Of a stretch of DNA of 64,000 bases, positions 1-8,740 are shown piece after piece. The DNA is from Halomonas sp. 7T (GTDB lineage Bacteria; Pseudomonadota; Gammaproteobacteria; Pseudomonadales; Halomonadaceae). Under the pieces are notes generated by a model. That model was given only the letters and a program-made list of their open reading frames with translations. It had not been told where the DNA came from and ran no database searches. The stretch lies in contig NZ_CP087112.1 in NCBI RefSeq assembly GCF_025643255.1, positions 3,348,001-3,412,000 on the forward strand, written 5' to 3'. Every line of letters starts with the position of its first letter. Within the stretch, counting starts at the first letter, position 1. Position numbers and translations under genes: made by a program.

Positions 1-975
1 GGCTTCGTTAAGTTCGATAACGTCCATTTGGTCAAGGGTAAGCCCAGTCTGGGCGAGTACTTTACGGGTAGCGGGAGAGGGGCCAAACCCCATAATGCGC
101 GGCTCCACCCCGGCGGTGGCCATGCCTACCACACGAGCGCGAGCCTTGAGTCCGAAACGTTCAGCCTGCTCGGCAGATGCCATCAGTAGCGCACAGGCAC
201 CATCGTTAACCCCAGAAGCATTTCCCGCGGTGACACTGCCGCCTTCGCGGAAGGGCGTGGGAAGCTTGGCGAGCTGCTCTGCGGTCGTATTGGCACGCGG
301 GTGCTCATCGGTATCCACCACCAGCGGGTCTTGTTTGCGGCGGGGTATTTCGACAGGAATGATCTCTTCAGCAAGGCGGCCAGCCTCGATAGCGACGGCG
401 GTACGCTGCTGGCTGCGCAGGGCGAAGGCGTCCTGGTCTTCCCGGGAAATGCCAAATTGTTCAGCCACGTTTTCAGCGGTTTCGGGCATTGAGTCCACGC
501 CAAACTGAGCTTTCATGGCGCGATTGATAAAGCGCCAGCCGATGGTGGTGTCGAAAATATCGGCTTGGCGTGAGAAGGCTTGTTCGGCCTTACCCATCAC
601 AAAAGGCGCGCGAGACATTGATTCCACCCCACCGGCGATCATTAGTCCTGCTTCGCCGGTCTTGATGGTGCGGGCGGCGTTGCCGATCGCATCCATGCCA
701 GAGCCACAAAGACGGTTAATCGTCGTGCCGGGCACCTCGACTGGGAGCCCAGCAAGCAGTGCAGACATACGCGCCACGTTGCGGTTGTCTTCGCCCGCCT
801 GGTTGGCGCAGCCGTAAAAGATGTCGTCAATCAGCGACCAGTCGACGCCTGGATTGCGTTCCATCAGGGTACGCATGGGAATGGCCCCTAGATCATCGGC
901 ACGCATGCTCGAAAGCGCGCCGCCGTAGCGACCTATTGGGGTGCGAATGGCATCAATAATCAGCGCGTCTTTCAT
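1..975 (-). CDS. paaJ: 3-oxoadipyl-CoA/3-oxo-5,6-dehydrosuberyl-CoA thiolase, 3' part cut off by window edge
   Basis: This thiolase performs the two CoA-dependent cleavages of the phenylacetate pathway, giving acetyl-CoA and finally succinyl-CoA. The reading frame opens with ATG at 975 (MKDALIIDAIRTPIGRYGG) and stays open for 325 codons to base 1, so about 75 residues of a normal 400-residue thiolase are missing. The nucleophile motif NRLCGSGMDAIG is near residue 90, GGVESMSRAPF follows, and NASGVNDGA and the C-terminal NEA are typical of degradative thiolases. Its start overlaps the paaI stop as ATGA, so the genes are translationally coupled. The context with paaFGHI makes PaaJ far more likely than PcaF of the protocatechuate route. 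The operon probably continues to the left of the window. Confidence 0.93.
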   Translation of the reverse strand, partial: MKDALIIDAIRTPIGRYGGALSSMRADDLGAIPMRTLMERNPGVDWSLIDDIFYGCANQAGEDNRNVARMSALLAGLPVEVPGTTINRLCGSGMDAIGNAARTIKTGEAGLMIAGGVESMSRAPFVMGKAEQAFSRQADIFDTTIGWRFINRAMKAQFGVDSMPETAENVAEQFGISREDQDAFALRSQQRTAVAIEAGRLAEEIIPVEIPRRKQDPLVVDTDEHPRANTTAEQLAKLPTPFREGGSVTAGNASGVNDGACALLMASAEQAERFGLKARARVVGMATAGVEPRIMGFGPSPATRKVLAQTGLTLDQMDVIELNEA

Positions 976-1454
976 GGGTTATCTCCAGCAGCAGTATTTT
1001 CTGCGTCAGTGTCTTCCAAGCGGCGTACGCTGCCGCGAATTTTGTAGGAACGCCCGCGGAACAAGGCAACGGTATCGCCGTGCTGATTGCGCAACGTGAT
1101 GTCATAAATGCCTGTGCGCCCACGGCGGCTGCGCTCTTCGGCGGTGGCCGTGATCTCGTCGCCTAGCTGGCCTGGGCCGAGGTAGTCGATACTGCAGCCT
1201 GAGGCCACTGTGGCCTCATCGTAGCTATTGCAGGCAAACGCAAAGGCGGAATCAGCCAGGGCAAACAGAAACCCACCATGGCAATTGCCATGACCCTGCA
1301 CCATATCCTGGCGTACGGTCATGGTCAGTTCGGCAAAGCCGGGGGCCACACGGGTAATGCGCATGCCCAACCCCTGGCTGGCATGGTCGCGGGAAAACAT
1401 CGCCTCGGCACAGGCTTCCGCCAGTTGCTGTGGGGATAGTTGGGAATCACTCAT
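972..1454 (-). CDS. paaI: hydroxyphenylacetyl-CoA thioesterase PaaI
   Basis: A single hot-dog-fold thioesterase of 160 residues. PaaI removes CoA from dead-end hydroxyphenylacetyl-CoA products and releases trapped CoA in the phenylacetate pathway. The catalytic region GNCHGGFLFALADSAFAFA (about residues 56-74) carries the HGG and the Asp of the PaaI family. The start overlaps the end of paaH by 8 bp and the stop overlaps the start of paaJ by 4 bp, so the three genes are read as one coupled unit. Length and motif are normal for the family. Confidence 0.93.
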   Translation of the reverse strand: MSDSQLSPQQLAEACAEAMFSRDHASQGLGMRITRVAPGFAELTMTVRQDMVQGHGNCHGGFLFALADSAFAFACNSYDEATVASGCSIDYLGPGQLGDEITATAEERSRRGRTGIYDITLRNQHGDTVALFRGRSYKIRGSVRRLEDTDAENTAAGDNP

Positions 1455-2985
1455 GAAAGCTTTCCTCGCTCAGGGCGTTGCGACGCAGCAGAAACGAGCT
1501 GCGATAGCGCTCTTCGCCGTAGCTCTGCTGTAGGTGCGTAAGGGTGCGGTGAACGAAGGGCAGGCCCAGCGAGTCCGCCCAGGCCAAGGGGCCGCGGGGA
1601 TAGTTGACGCCGGCCTGCATGGCCAGGTCGCCATCCTGGGCGCTGCAAACACCTTGCAGTACGGCATCGGCAGCTTCATTGGCGAGCATGGTTACGGTGC
1701 GCAATACCACCAACCCCGGCGTGTCGGTTAGCCAGGCCACGTCCATTTCCATGTGCTGGAAGAAAGCGGTGGCCAGTTGTCGCGCTTCGGGCGATACCGT
1801 GTGACTGGCAGCAAGTGCGATGGCGCTGGCGTTGCGGTAGTCCAGGCACAGGTCGAACAGGACCAGGGCATCAATCCCTTCATTGGCCGCGCGCTCGGCG
1901 GCGCATCGCCCGTCGCTAAGGGCCAGCGCAAAATCACCCAGATACAAGCGAGTCGTGCCGTCTGGTAGCAGTGATTCACGACGAACGACGTCGAGTCCAG
2001 CTTCCTGGGCGCGCTCTAACAGCGGCGCGATCACGCCAGGGTCGCCCTGTACGACAAGTGCGGGTAGTTCCGCGTTTGCTGGTGCCGCAAACTTAGGTTG
2101 TGGCTTCGCAGCGTTTTCACCCGCGTAGTCAAAAAAGCCTTGGCCGGACTTACGCCCCAGGCGTCCGGCTTCCACCAGCGCTTGCTGTACTAAGGAAGGC
2201 TCGAAACGGGTATCGCCGTAGTAGGCATCGAACACCGAGCGGGTCACGGCGTAGTTAACGTCATGACCGATTAGGTCCATCAGCTCGAAAGGCCCCATGC
2301 GAAACCCACCCGCCTGACGCAGCAGTGCATCGATGGTAGCGGCATCGCTGGCACCTTCCTGCAGCAGACGCAGCCCTTCGGCATAGAATGGCCGTGCCAC
2401 GCGGTTAACGATGAATCCAGGGGTGGAGCTGGCGTGCACTGCGACTTTGCCCCAGGCGCTGGCAGTGGTGTAAAGGGTGTCGGCAACGTCGGTGGTGGTG
2501 GCTAGGCCAGACACCACTTCCACCAGTTTCATGACCGGTGCAGGGTTAAAGAAGTGCAGCCCCGCCATGCGCTCAGGACGCTCAAGATTCGCAGCAATAG
2601 AAGTGATCGATAGTGACGAAGTGTTGCTGGCGAGCAGGGTGTCCGGCGAACACAATGCTTCTAACTGGGCGAACACCTGACGTTTGACCTCAAGGTTTTC
2701 GACAATAGCTTCGATAACCAAATGACTGTCGGCCAAGGCATCGATAGCATCGGCAGGTTGCAGGCGAGCAATAATGTTATCCACATCCCCTTGGATCATC
2801 TTGCCCTTGGCAACGCGCTTTTCCAGCTGACGACGAATGTTATCAATGCCCGCTCTGGCAGCACCCGGTTGATTGTCATGCAGAATAACCGTGTGGCCAG
2901 CCTGGGCGGCAACCTGAGCAATGCCGGCACCCATGGCACCTGCGCCAATCACACCAATAACGGCAGACGTTGGAAGGGCTGACAT
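1447..2985 (-). CDS. paaH: 3-hydroxyadipyl-CoA dehydrogenase PaaH
   Basis: NAD-dependent oxidation of 3-hydroxyadipyl-CoA to 3-oxoadipyl-CoA, the substrate of PaaJ. The protein has 512 residues when started at ATG 2985 (MSALPTSAVIGVIG), which is preceded by AAGGGAGAG. An upstream in-frame extension exists but would run into paaG and has no ribosome site. The Rossmann fold has GAGAMG at residues 14-19, the acidic loop LVIEAIVENLEVK, and the HFFNPAPVMKLVEVV segment holding the catalytic His. Two C-terminal 3HCDH domains follow, as in other PaaH/PhaC enzymes of about 500 residues. Only one base separates it from paaG. Confidence 0.94.
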   Translation of the reverse strand: MSALPTSAVIGVIGAGAMGAGIAQVAAQAGHTVILHDNQPGAARAGIDNIRRQLEKRVAKGKMIQGDVDNIIARLQPADAIDALADSHLVIEAIVENLEVKRQVFAQLEALCSPDTLLASNTSSLSITSIAANLERPERMAGLHFFNPAPVMKLVEVVSGLATTTDVADTLYTTASAWGKVAVHASSTPGFIVNRVARPFYAEGLRLLQEGASDAATIDALLRQAGGFRMGPFELMDLIGHDVNYAVTRSVFDAYYGDTRFEPSLVQQALVEAGRLGRKSGQGFFDYAGENAAKPQPKFAAPANAELPALVVQGDPGVIAPLLERAQEAGLDVVRRESLLPDGTTRLYLGDFALALSDGRCAAERAANEGIDALVLFDLCLDYRNASAIALAASHTVSPEARQLATAFFQHMEMDVAWLTDTPGLVVLRTVTMLANEAADAVLQGVCSAQDGDLAMQAGVNYPRGPLAWADSLGLPFVHRTLTHLQQSYGEERYRSSFLLRRNALSEESFHE

Positions 2986-2986
2986 A

Positions 2987-3778
2987 TCACTCTCCCTTGA
3001 AGGTGGGGCGACGTTTCTCGATAAAAGCGCTAACGCCTTCGCGGTAATCTTCTGTACGCCCGGCAAGGCGCTGCAGGTCGCGTTCCAGGTCGAGCTGTTC
3101 GTTGAAGCTGTTATCGCTGCTGGCGTGCAGGGCACGTTTGATCAGTGCCAAGCCGCGCGTCGGTTGATTGGCCAAGTGGCGAGCCATGTTCATGGCTTCT
3201 TCTTGAAGCGCTTCATCGTCGACGCAGCGCCAGATCATGCCCCACTGTTCGGCCGTCTCGGCGGGCAGCTTGTCGCCAAGCATTGCCAAGCCCTTGGCCC
3301 GCGCCATGCCCACTAAGTTAAGCAGCGTCCAGGTGCCACCAGAGTCTGGGATCAAGCCGATCTTGCAGAAAGCCTGGATAAAGCTTGCTGAACGAGCAGC
3401 CAATACGATGTCGCAGGCCAGAGCGATGTTGGCACCGGCACCTGCGGCCACACCGTTCACCGCACAAATGGTCGGGAAAGGCATGTCTTTAAGAGCGCGC
3501 AACATAGGGTTGTAGCGTTTTTCAAGCGACTCGCCGAGGTCGGGGGCTTGCTCGCCGGGCGCGACGCTACGATCGGAAAGATCCTGGCCGGCACAGAAGC
3601 CTCGACCGTTGCCGGTCAGTAACAACGCGCGAACACTTGAGTCCTGGCGCACGGCCTTAAGCGCTTTGCGCATTTCAGCATGCATTTCGGTATTGAAGCT
3701 GTTCAGGCTGTCGGGGCGGTTCAGCGTGATACAGGCAACGCCGTCTTCCACGGTGTAAAGCAGGGGCGCTTGGCTCAT
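2987..3778 (-). CDS. paaG: 1,2-epoxyphenylacetyl-CoA isomerase PaaG
   Basis: Crotonase-fold isomerase that converts ring-1,2-epoxyphenylacetyl-CoA to oxepin-CoA and also shifts a double bond later in the pathway. The 263-residue protein starts at ATG 3778 (MSQAPLLYTVEDGVACITLNRP). The oxyanion-hole segments GRGFCAGQDLSD and NGVAAGAGANIALACD are visible, as is LIPDSGGTW, which carries the Asp expected for PaaG rather than PaaF. It matches the E. coli PaaG pattern along its length, including the C-terminal DYREGVSAFIEKRRP. It lies 16 bp downstream of paaF and 1 bp upstream of paaH. The longer open frame upstream of 3778 is shadow sequence inside paaF. Confidence 0.93.
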   Translation of the reverse strand: MSQAPLLYTVEDGVACITLNRPDSLNSFNTEMHAEMRKALKAVRQDSSVRALLLTGNGRGFCAGQDLSDRSVAPGEQAPDLGESLEKRYNPMLRALKDMPFPTICAVNGVAAGAGANIALACDIVLAARSASFIQAFCKIGLIPDSGGTWTLLNLVGMARAKGLAMLGDKLPAETAEQWGMIWRCVDDEALQEEAMNMARHLANQPTRGLALIKRALHASSDNSFNEQLDLERDLQRLAGRTEDYREGVSAFIEKRRPTFKGE

Positions 3779-3794
3779 GGGTAATATCCTTGTG

Positions 3795-4568
3795 TCAGTG
3801 CCCTTGAAAAATGGCAGGTCGTTTTTCTTGGAAGGCGCGAATGCCCTCTTCGCGGTCTGCAGTGCCCGCCAGCAAGGTGAACGCATGGCGTTCAAAGCGC
3901 AGGCCGGTAGCTAGATCGGTATCCATTGCCTTGTGTAACGATTCACGTGCCAAGCGCACGGCCAGCGGTGCCTTGGCGGCAATGCGCGTTGCAATGACCA
4001 TGGCACGCTCAAGTGTTAATTCGGGCTGGGTAATCTCGCTAATCAGGCCAGCTTCAAGGGCGCGGCGAGCAGAAATTGGCTCGCCAGTTAGCACCATTTG
4101 GGTGGCCAGTGACTTACCCACCGCTCTAAGCAAACGTTGGGTGCCGCCAGCGCCGGGCATGATGCCCAGGTTAATTTCCGGTTGGCCGAACAGGGCGTTT
4201 TCACCAGCAATAATAATGTCGGCGTGCATGGCCAGCTCGCAGCCACCGCCCAAGGCGTAGCCATTAACAGCAGCAATGATCGGTTTGCGAAAACGCGTAA
4301 TGGTGGCCCAGTGGTGCTGGCGAGGATCTTCCAGCATGCCGACTAGGTCGCGCTCTGCCATTTCATTAATATCCGCACCGGCGGCAAACGCTTTCGTACT
4401 GCCGGTAATCACCACGGCGCGCACTTTCTCATCACTATCAGCGCTGCGCAGCGTGTTGGCGAGCTCGCCAAGTAGCTGGGTATTAAGTGCATTCAATGCG
4501 TCCGGACGATTCAGCGTGATGCATAAAACGCCTTCCAGAGGCGGGGTTGTTTTTAGAGTAGTGAGCAT
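3795..4568 (-). CDS. paaF: 2,3-dehydroadipyl-CoA hydratase PaaF
   Basis: Enoyl-CoA hydratase of 257 residues, the first gene of the leftward paa operon in the window. It hydrates 2,3-dehydroadipyl-CoA to 3-hydroxyadipyl-CoA, the PaaH substrate. Crotonase landmarks are KAFAAGADINEMAERD, NGYALGGGCELAMHAD and the catalytic pair region GQPEINLGIMPGAGGTQRL, with the Glu residues expected of a hydratase. The C-terminal DREEGIRAFQEKRPAIFQG is characteristic. It is transcribed divergently from paaN with a 368-bp AT-rich promoter region between them. Confidence 0.93.
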   Translation of the reverse strand: MLTTLKTTPPLEGVLCITLNRPDALNALNTQLLGELANTLRSADSDEKVRAVVITGSTKAFAAGADINEMAERDLVGMLEDPRQHHWATITRFRKPIIAAVNGYALGGGCELAMHADIIIAGENALFGQPEINLGIMPGAGGTQRLLRAVGKSLATQMVLTGEPISARRALEAGLISEITQPELTLERAMVIATRIAAKAPLAVRLARESLHKAMDTDLATGLRFERHAFTLLAGTADREEGIRAFQEKRPAIFQGH

Positions 4569-4627
4569 TTTTACCTCAGTTCGGCCTGTGGCGCACAGGA
4601 TGAATATTTACCGAGTATAGATTTATT

Positions 4628-4641
4628 TTGATACACATCAA
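4628..4641. promoter_or_regulatory. perfect FNR/Anr-type box TTGAT-N4-ATCAA in the paaF/paaN promoter region
   Basis: TTGATACACATCAA has exact 5-bp inverted arms with a 4-bp spacer, identical to the FNR/Anr consensus. Its centre is 66 bp upstream of the paaF start, in a strongly AT-rich region (4600-4930). The FNR-like regulator at 19133 has both the DNA-recognition residues and the cluster cysteines needed to use such a site. The same bases include TGATACA, which resembles the PaaX half-site motif seen elsewhere, so either protein could bind here. No binding has been shown. Confidence 0.55.
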
Positions 4642-4897
4642 TATTGATTAATTGTTATTAGTGTGTCGCTTATTGGTGTTTTTGAGTATTTATTCTCTGT
4701 TAACAATGGTTTACATGTATTTATAACGAGTGAATGATAGTTATTAGACCATGGTATGAAAGGTGGAGAATTGGCCTTAAAAGTGACCTTTATCCCTTAT
4801 ATATCGAGTTTTTTGATCGTGGTGGGCTAATTGTTGAGCAAGCGGTGTTAGGGAAAGCGTTTGATGTTTTGTTACGGGAAAGATAGTCTTCTTGTAT

Positions 4898-4912
4898 ATA
4901 ACGTATCAAAAA
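4898..4912 (-). promoter_or_regulatory. candidate PaaX operator before paaN
   Basis: On the minus strand these 15 bases read TTTTTGATACGTTAT. They fit the 15-bp E. coli PaaX consensus, as I remember it, at about 12 positions. The core TGATACR recurs at 4630-4635 before paaF and at 8339-8345 before paaX. The site lies about 25 bp upstream of the paaN start, overlapping TATATAAC, a plausible -10 region, which suits a repressor. Confidence 0.4.
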
Positions 4913-4936
4913 AATAAGTGAGTGCAGGAGCGCCCC

Positions 4937-6613
4937 ATGACGCAATTAGCGCAGCAGATGTTCGATTCTCATCGCCAGACCCTAGAGCAGGCCGTCAAAG
5001 CAATTGCCAGCCGTACTTTCTGGACGCCTTATCCAGAAAGCATGCGCAAATACTCCGAAGACGCTGTTAAAGAGGCCCCTGCCAACTTCGAGGCACTGCG
5101 CAATCAGCCTTTTATGCTGAAAGCGGTGGGTAGCACTCAGCGAGTAGGCGGGGAAGTATCACCTTATGGCTTTGAACTTGGCATTACTTATGACCAGCCA
5201 AACCCCGACGAACTTATAGCGGCCATGCAAGTGGCAATGCGTGATTGGCGAGAGGCTGGGGCTGAAGCACGTACGGGGGTATGTTTAGAAATCCTGTCGC
5301 GCCTTAATGCCATGAGCCCGGAGATCGCCCAGGCGGTCATGCACACTAGCGGCCAAGGGCCGTTGATGGCGTTTCAGGCGGGCGGGCCGCATGCCCAAGA
5401 TCGTGGTCTTGAAGCCGTGGCCCATGCTTGGCAATCAATGGCGCAGATTCCTACTGCTGCGCAGTGGGTTAAGCCTCAGGGCAAACATGACCCTATTGTC
5501 ATGGATAAGCGTTTCCACATTGTGCCGCGCGGCATCTCGCTGGTGGTGGCCTGTTCAACGTTCCCCACTTGGAATACTTACCCTGGGCTGTTTGCCAGCT
5601 TGGCAACCGGTAACCCGGTGATGCTTAAACCGCACCCCGGCGCTATTCTGCCAGTAGCGATGACCACCCGCGTTGCACAGGAAGTGTTAGAAGAAGCAGG
5701 CTTTGACCCCTGTCTGGTGAGTTTGGTGCCCGACACAGCGGATGCGCCGTTAACCAAAACGTTGGCGCTTGATCCTGCGGTCAAGTTGATCGACTTCACT
5801 GGTTCTAATGCCTTCGGTGACTGGTTGATAGAGCATGCCACCCAGGCCCAGGTGTTTGCCGAGAAAGCCGGTATCAACACGGTGATTATCGACAGCCTGG
5901 ATAATCTTAAGGCGGTCACCGCGAACCTTGCCTTCTCGCTGAGCCTTTATTCTGGACAGATGTGTACGACCCCCCAGGCGATTTATGTGCCTAAGAGCGG
6001 CATTGAAACATCAGATGGCCATTTAAGCTTTGACGACGTGGCGGCAGCGCTTGCCAAAGCCGTCCAAGTGTTCTTGGGTGACAGCGACCGTGCCTGCACG
6101 GTGCTGGGTACTCTCCAGTCGCTGGACACACAAGCTCGGATTGATGAGTGCCGTGGTTTGGGCGAAATAGTCCTGGATAGCGAGCCACGAAAACACGCCC
6201 AATACCCTGACGCCCGTATTCACACGCCGCTTATCCTCAAGGTGGATGCAGCGCAAAAGGCTGCCTATAGTGAGGAGCGCTTTGGCCCGATAAGCTTTAT
6301 CGTCGCGACCGACAGCACTGCGCATAGCATTGAGCTGGCGCGTGAGGTGATTCGTGAAAAAGGCGCGATAACCTTCGGTGCCTATACCACTGATGAGGCC
6401 GTGGCCGATCAGTTTGAGCAGTTGGCTATTGAGTCGACGACACCGCTTTCACTGAACCTAGATGGGGGGATATTCGTCAACCAGTCTGCGGCGTTCAGTG
6501 ACTTTCACGCCACGGGGGGGAATCCGGCCGCGAATGCTTCTTTATGTAATCAGGCGTTTGTTTCCAGCCGCTTCGTTGTGGTTCAAAACCGCCGCCATAG
6601 CCCCTCTAACTAA
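4937..6613 (+). CDS. paaN: phenylacetic acid degradation aldehyde dehydrogenase PaaN (stand-alone, no hydratase domain)
   Basis: Aldehyde dehydrogenase-superfamily protein of 558 residues, assigned to ring opening: it would oxidise the aldehyde released from oxepin-CoA. The start is ATG 4937, six bases after AGGAG; an in-frame GTG at 4922 lies upstream of that site and is less likely. The catalytic cysteine is Cys343 in [14 protein letters not shown], and [17 protein letters not shown] and [14 protein letters not shown] form the cofactor-binding regions. The length and the lack of a C-terminal MaoC domain place it in the short PaaN family rather than with the E. coli PaaZ fusion, so a separate oxepin-CoA hydrolase would be needed; none is seen here. 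paaY follows 11 bp later. Confidence 0.9.
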   Translation: MTQLAQQMFDSHRQTLEQAVKAIASRTFWTPYPESMRKYSEDAVKEAPANFEALRNQPFMLKAVGSTQRVGGEVSPYGFELGITYDQPNPDELIAAMQVAMRDWREAGAEARTGVCLEILSRLNAMSPEIAQAVMHTSGQGPLMAFQAGGPHAQDRGLEAVAHAWQSMAQIPTAAQWVKPQGKHDPIVMDKRFHIVPRGISLVVACSTFPTWNTYPGLFASLATGNPVMLKPHPGAILPVAMTTRVAQEVLEEAGFDPCLVSLVPDTADAPLTKTLALDPAVKLIDFTGSNAFGDWLIEHATQAQVFAEKAGINTVIIDSLDNLKAVTANLAFSLSLYSGQMCTTPQAIYVPKSGIETSDGHLSFDDVAAALAKAVQVFLGDSDRACTVLGTLQSLDTQARIDECRGLGEIVLDSEPRKHAQYPDARIHTPLILKVDAAQKAAYSEERFGPISFIVATDSTAHSIELAREVIREKGAITFGAYTTDEAVADQFEQLAIESTTPLSLNLDGGIFVNQSAAFSDFHATGGNPAANASLCNQAFVSSRFVVVQNRRHSPSN

Positions 6614-6624
6614 CGGAGCACGTG

Positions 6625-7230
6625 ATGCCTTACTATCGACTTGAAGGGGTGACGCCGGTGGTGCATCCGACCGCGTATGTCCACCCAACCGCAGTGTTAA
6701 TCGGCGATGTGATTGTGGGCCCTGGCTGTTATGTTGGCCCTGGCGCGGTGATGCGCGGTGACTTCGGACGCCTAGTGCTTGAAGAAGGCGCGAACCTTCA
6801 GGACACTTGCGTGATGCATGGTTTTCCGGGATGCGTCACGAAGGTGGAGAAAGATGGTCATATCGGCCACGGTGCAGTTTTACATGGCTGCGTGATTGGG
6901 CGTGATGCCATGGTGGGTATGAACGCCGTGGTGATGGACGGTGCGCATATAGCGGAGCGTTCTATCGTTGCGGCGGCCGCGTTCGTCAAAGCGGGGTTTG
7001 AGTGTGAGCCGCAGTCTTTAGTGATGGGAGCGCCCGCAAAGGTGAAGCGCCCCCTGGGCGACGAAGAGTTTGCTTGGAAGCAGCAGGGTACCCAGGAGTA
7101 TCAGCGCTTAGTGACCCGTTGCCGAGACAGCTTGGAGCCCTGTGAGCCGCTGGCAGAAATCGATGCTGATCGTCCTGCGCTGCTAGCCGGTGACACCCAG
7201 CCCAAGCAGCAGACTTTAGATAAGAAGTAG
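6625..7230 (+). CDS. paaY: PaaY, left-handed beta-helix thioesterase
   Basis: Gamma-carbonic-anhydrase-like hexapeptide-repeat protein of 201 residues. PaaY has thioesterase activity on ring-hydroxylated CoA esters and is thought to prevent CoA trapping during phenylacetate breakdown. Repeats such as [22 protein letters not shown] begin at about residue 12. The metal-binding histidines lie in [10 protein letters not shown] and [12 protein letters not shown]. The C-terminal [15 protein letters not shown] matches PaaY proteins. ATG 6625 is chosen because GGAG lies six bases before it; a GTG directly upstream is possible. It is probably cotranscribed with paaN. Confidence 0.92.
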   Translation: MPYYRLEGVTPVVHPTAYVHPTAVLIGDVIVGPGCYVGPGAVMRGDFGRLVLEEGANLQDTCVMHGFPGCVTKVEKDGHIGHGAVLHGCVIGRDAMVGMNAVVMDGAHIAERSIVAAAAFVKAGFECEPQSLVMGAPAKVKRPLGDEEFAWKQQGTQEYQRLVTRCRDSLEPCEPLAEIDADRPALLAGDTQPKQQTLDKK

Positions 7231-7273
7231 AGCCTATATCAGAAATAGAGCTTATATAGACAGCAAGTCTTGG

Positions 7274-7317
7274 ATCAGTCGTCACACTTATTAACGCTAT
7301 ACGGTGTGACGACTGAT
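7274..7317. terminator. long hairpin between convergent paaY and paaX
   Basis: ATCAGTCGTCACAC at 7274-7287 is a perfect 14-bp inverted copy of GTGTGACGACTGAT at 7304-7317, with a 16-nt loop. It lies between the 3' ends of two convergent genes, which suggests a bidirectional transcription end. There is no U-run on either side, so it may act with Rho or as an mRNA-stabilising stem. Confidence 0.55.
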
Positions 7318-7336
7318 AGAGCGCTTTAGCTAGCGC

Positions 7337-8263
7337 TCACTCCAACCCGCCAAAGCGCTGGTAGAAGCTAGGGCCGGGGGCTGGTAATGGGCCTTCGGCA
7401 GTTTCTAGGTGCCTGTCTAGCCAGCGCTCTGCGCGTTCGTATAGTAACCGATAGAGGTTGCGGCAGAGCTGATGGGCGTAGCGACCTTCCCACGCCGTGG
7501 GGAGCAGTTCATCAGGTAGCAGGGGATCACGCAACTGAACCTTACGATACTCATGAATCAGCAAAGTGCGGGCAATAAAGCACTCTTCCTGTCCTAAATG
7601 GTTCTCTGCGTTGAGTGCATTCCACAGTGGGCGAAACTTAACCAGGAACCGCTGATACAGCTCGGCGAGTTCATCGAGGTTCCAGCTATCTCTGACCTGC
7701 AGGCGCAGCGGCTTACTGGTCATGGGCTCCATGGTCTGTGTCTGCATCACTATTGTGTCGTCTGCCGCATCAAGCTCCTGCAAGGCCGCCATGGTCTCTG
7801 CGCATGACATCGTGGGATGTGCCAGCACGCCCTGAGCAAAACTACCAAAGCCGAGCCACTCAAGTTCATCACGGATCTGTTGGCGTCGATCTGCAGGCAG
7901 CTGTGTCAGCAGCGCCAATGTCCACTGGCCCGACCAGGGAGGCTGGGCGCCGTGATAGACGCGCTTGAAAGCTTGTTCAAAACGACGCCGCCCAGGGCCA
8001 CTTAATCGGTAATAGCTGCGACGCCCCACCTTCTCGCCGCGCAGCCAGGTTTCATGAGTTAGCCGGTAAACAGAGGTGCGTACCAACCGCTCGTTGATAC
8101 CGATGGGGTCCACGAGTTTTGACAGACTGCCCAACCACACAGTACCGCCCCGGGGAACGATAGAGTCGCCATAGACAGTAATGATCAGTGAGCCGGCGCG
8201 AATTGGCCGACGCTTCTGGAAGTCATCAATAAGCGTAGCAACGCAGTCTGTAGCTGACGACAT
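7337..8263 (-). CDS. paaX: PaaX, phenylacetyl-CoA-responsive transcriptional repressor
   Basis: GntR-like winged-helix repressor of 308 residues that blocks paa promoters until phenylacetyl-CoA binds. The N-terminal RAGSLIITVYGDSIVPRGG and WLGSLSKLVDPIGINERLVRTSVYRL segment is the PaaX DNA-binding domain, followed by GRRSYYRLSGPGRRRFEQA. The PaaX C-terminal domain runs to the end (LLPDELLPTAWEGRYAHQLC). Size and motifs match the family. It is convergent with paaY. The sequence before the start has AAGGGA but with long spacing of about 14 bases, so translation may be weak. Confidence 0.93.
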   Translation of the reverse strand: MSSATDCVATLIDDFQKRRPIRAGSLIITVYGDSIVPRGGTVWLGSLSKLVDPIGINERLVRTSVYRLTHETWLRGEKVGRRSYYRLSGPGRRRFEQAFKRVYHGAQPPWSGQWTLALLTQLPADRRQQIRDELEWLGFGSFAQGVLAHPTMSCAETMAALQELDAADDTIVMQTQTMEPMTSKPLRLQVRDSWNLDELAELYQRFLVKFRPLWNALNAENHLGQEECFIARTLLIHEYRKVQLRDPLLPDELLPTAWEGRYAHQLCRNLYRLLYERAERWLDRHLETAEGPLPAPGPSFYQRFGGLE

Positions 8264-8332
8264 GGTGAACGTTGATTCCCTTTGAAGTGTAAAGTGGTCG
8301 CAAAAACGACAGAAAATATAGCTTTTATAGAA

Positions 8333-8347
8333 GATTATCGTATCACG
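8333..8347 (-). promoter_or_regulatory. possible PaaX operator upstream of paaX
   Basis: The minus strand carries GTGATACGATAAT about 75 bp before the paaX start. Its core TGATACG is shared with the motif before paaN and, with one change, the motif before paaF. This suggests autoregulation. The full 15-bp match to the remembered E. coli consensus is only about 9 positions, so the call is weak. Confidence 0.28.
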
Positions 8348-8496
8348 TCTTATTGTGGTTTGGTTCGAGGCTGTGTATCTGGTTACTCAACGCGTAAGGT
8401 GCAAACTGCGTATCAGCGACTCCCTGGAACTCCTCCAAAAAAGGTGGACAAGCTAATAAACGGCGGCGTACCTGGGGCTATAGGTACCGGCTTACC

Positions 8497-8538
8497 TCGC
8501 ACCCGGACTTCTGGGTAATATCGTTTTGTTGAGTTCAT
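8497..8538 (-). pseudogene. scrap of an IS3-type orfA start codon region
   Basis: Reading leftward from ATG 8538, 14 codons give MNSTKRYYPEVRVR, close to the start of IS3-family OrfA proteins of the form KSTKRYSPEVRERAV. The similarity stops abruptly after that and no helix-turn-helix follows. The surrounding 8264-8740 stretch of about 480 bp otherwise has no credible gene. A short open reading stretch ending near 8586 on the minus strand contains MHLTPDELNVIQKM, which I do not recognise. This looks like debris from old insertions. Confidence 0.35.
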
Positions 8539-8740
8539 AAATCCACCCTCACAAGATATGGAGTCTCCGGTAAAGCCGGGGCGGCTTACATCGCTGCGGC
8601 TGACATTTTCTGAATGACGTTTAGCTCATCAGGGGTTAAGTGCATCCAAACCGCTGACACCAGAATTAATTGAAAGCGCTGATGTGCTAAAAGCCGAGCA
8701 GTTCGTGCCAACTCAGTTTGTGAAAAGCTCAGTCATGTGC

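Noticed and set aside
2986..3135. 50-codon N-terminal extension of paaH
   Set aside because: It overlaps paaG entirely; the Rossmann fold begins right after ATG 2985, which has a good ribosome site.
8282..8518. 78-codon open frame on the plus strand before the IS scrap
   Set aside because: No ribosome site, no recognisable protein pattern, and it overlaps the paaX promoter and the reverse-strand transposase fragment.
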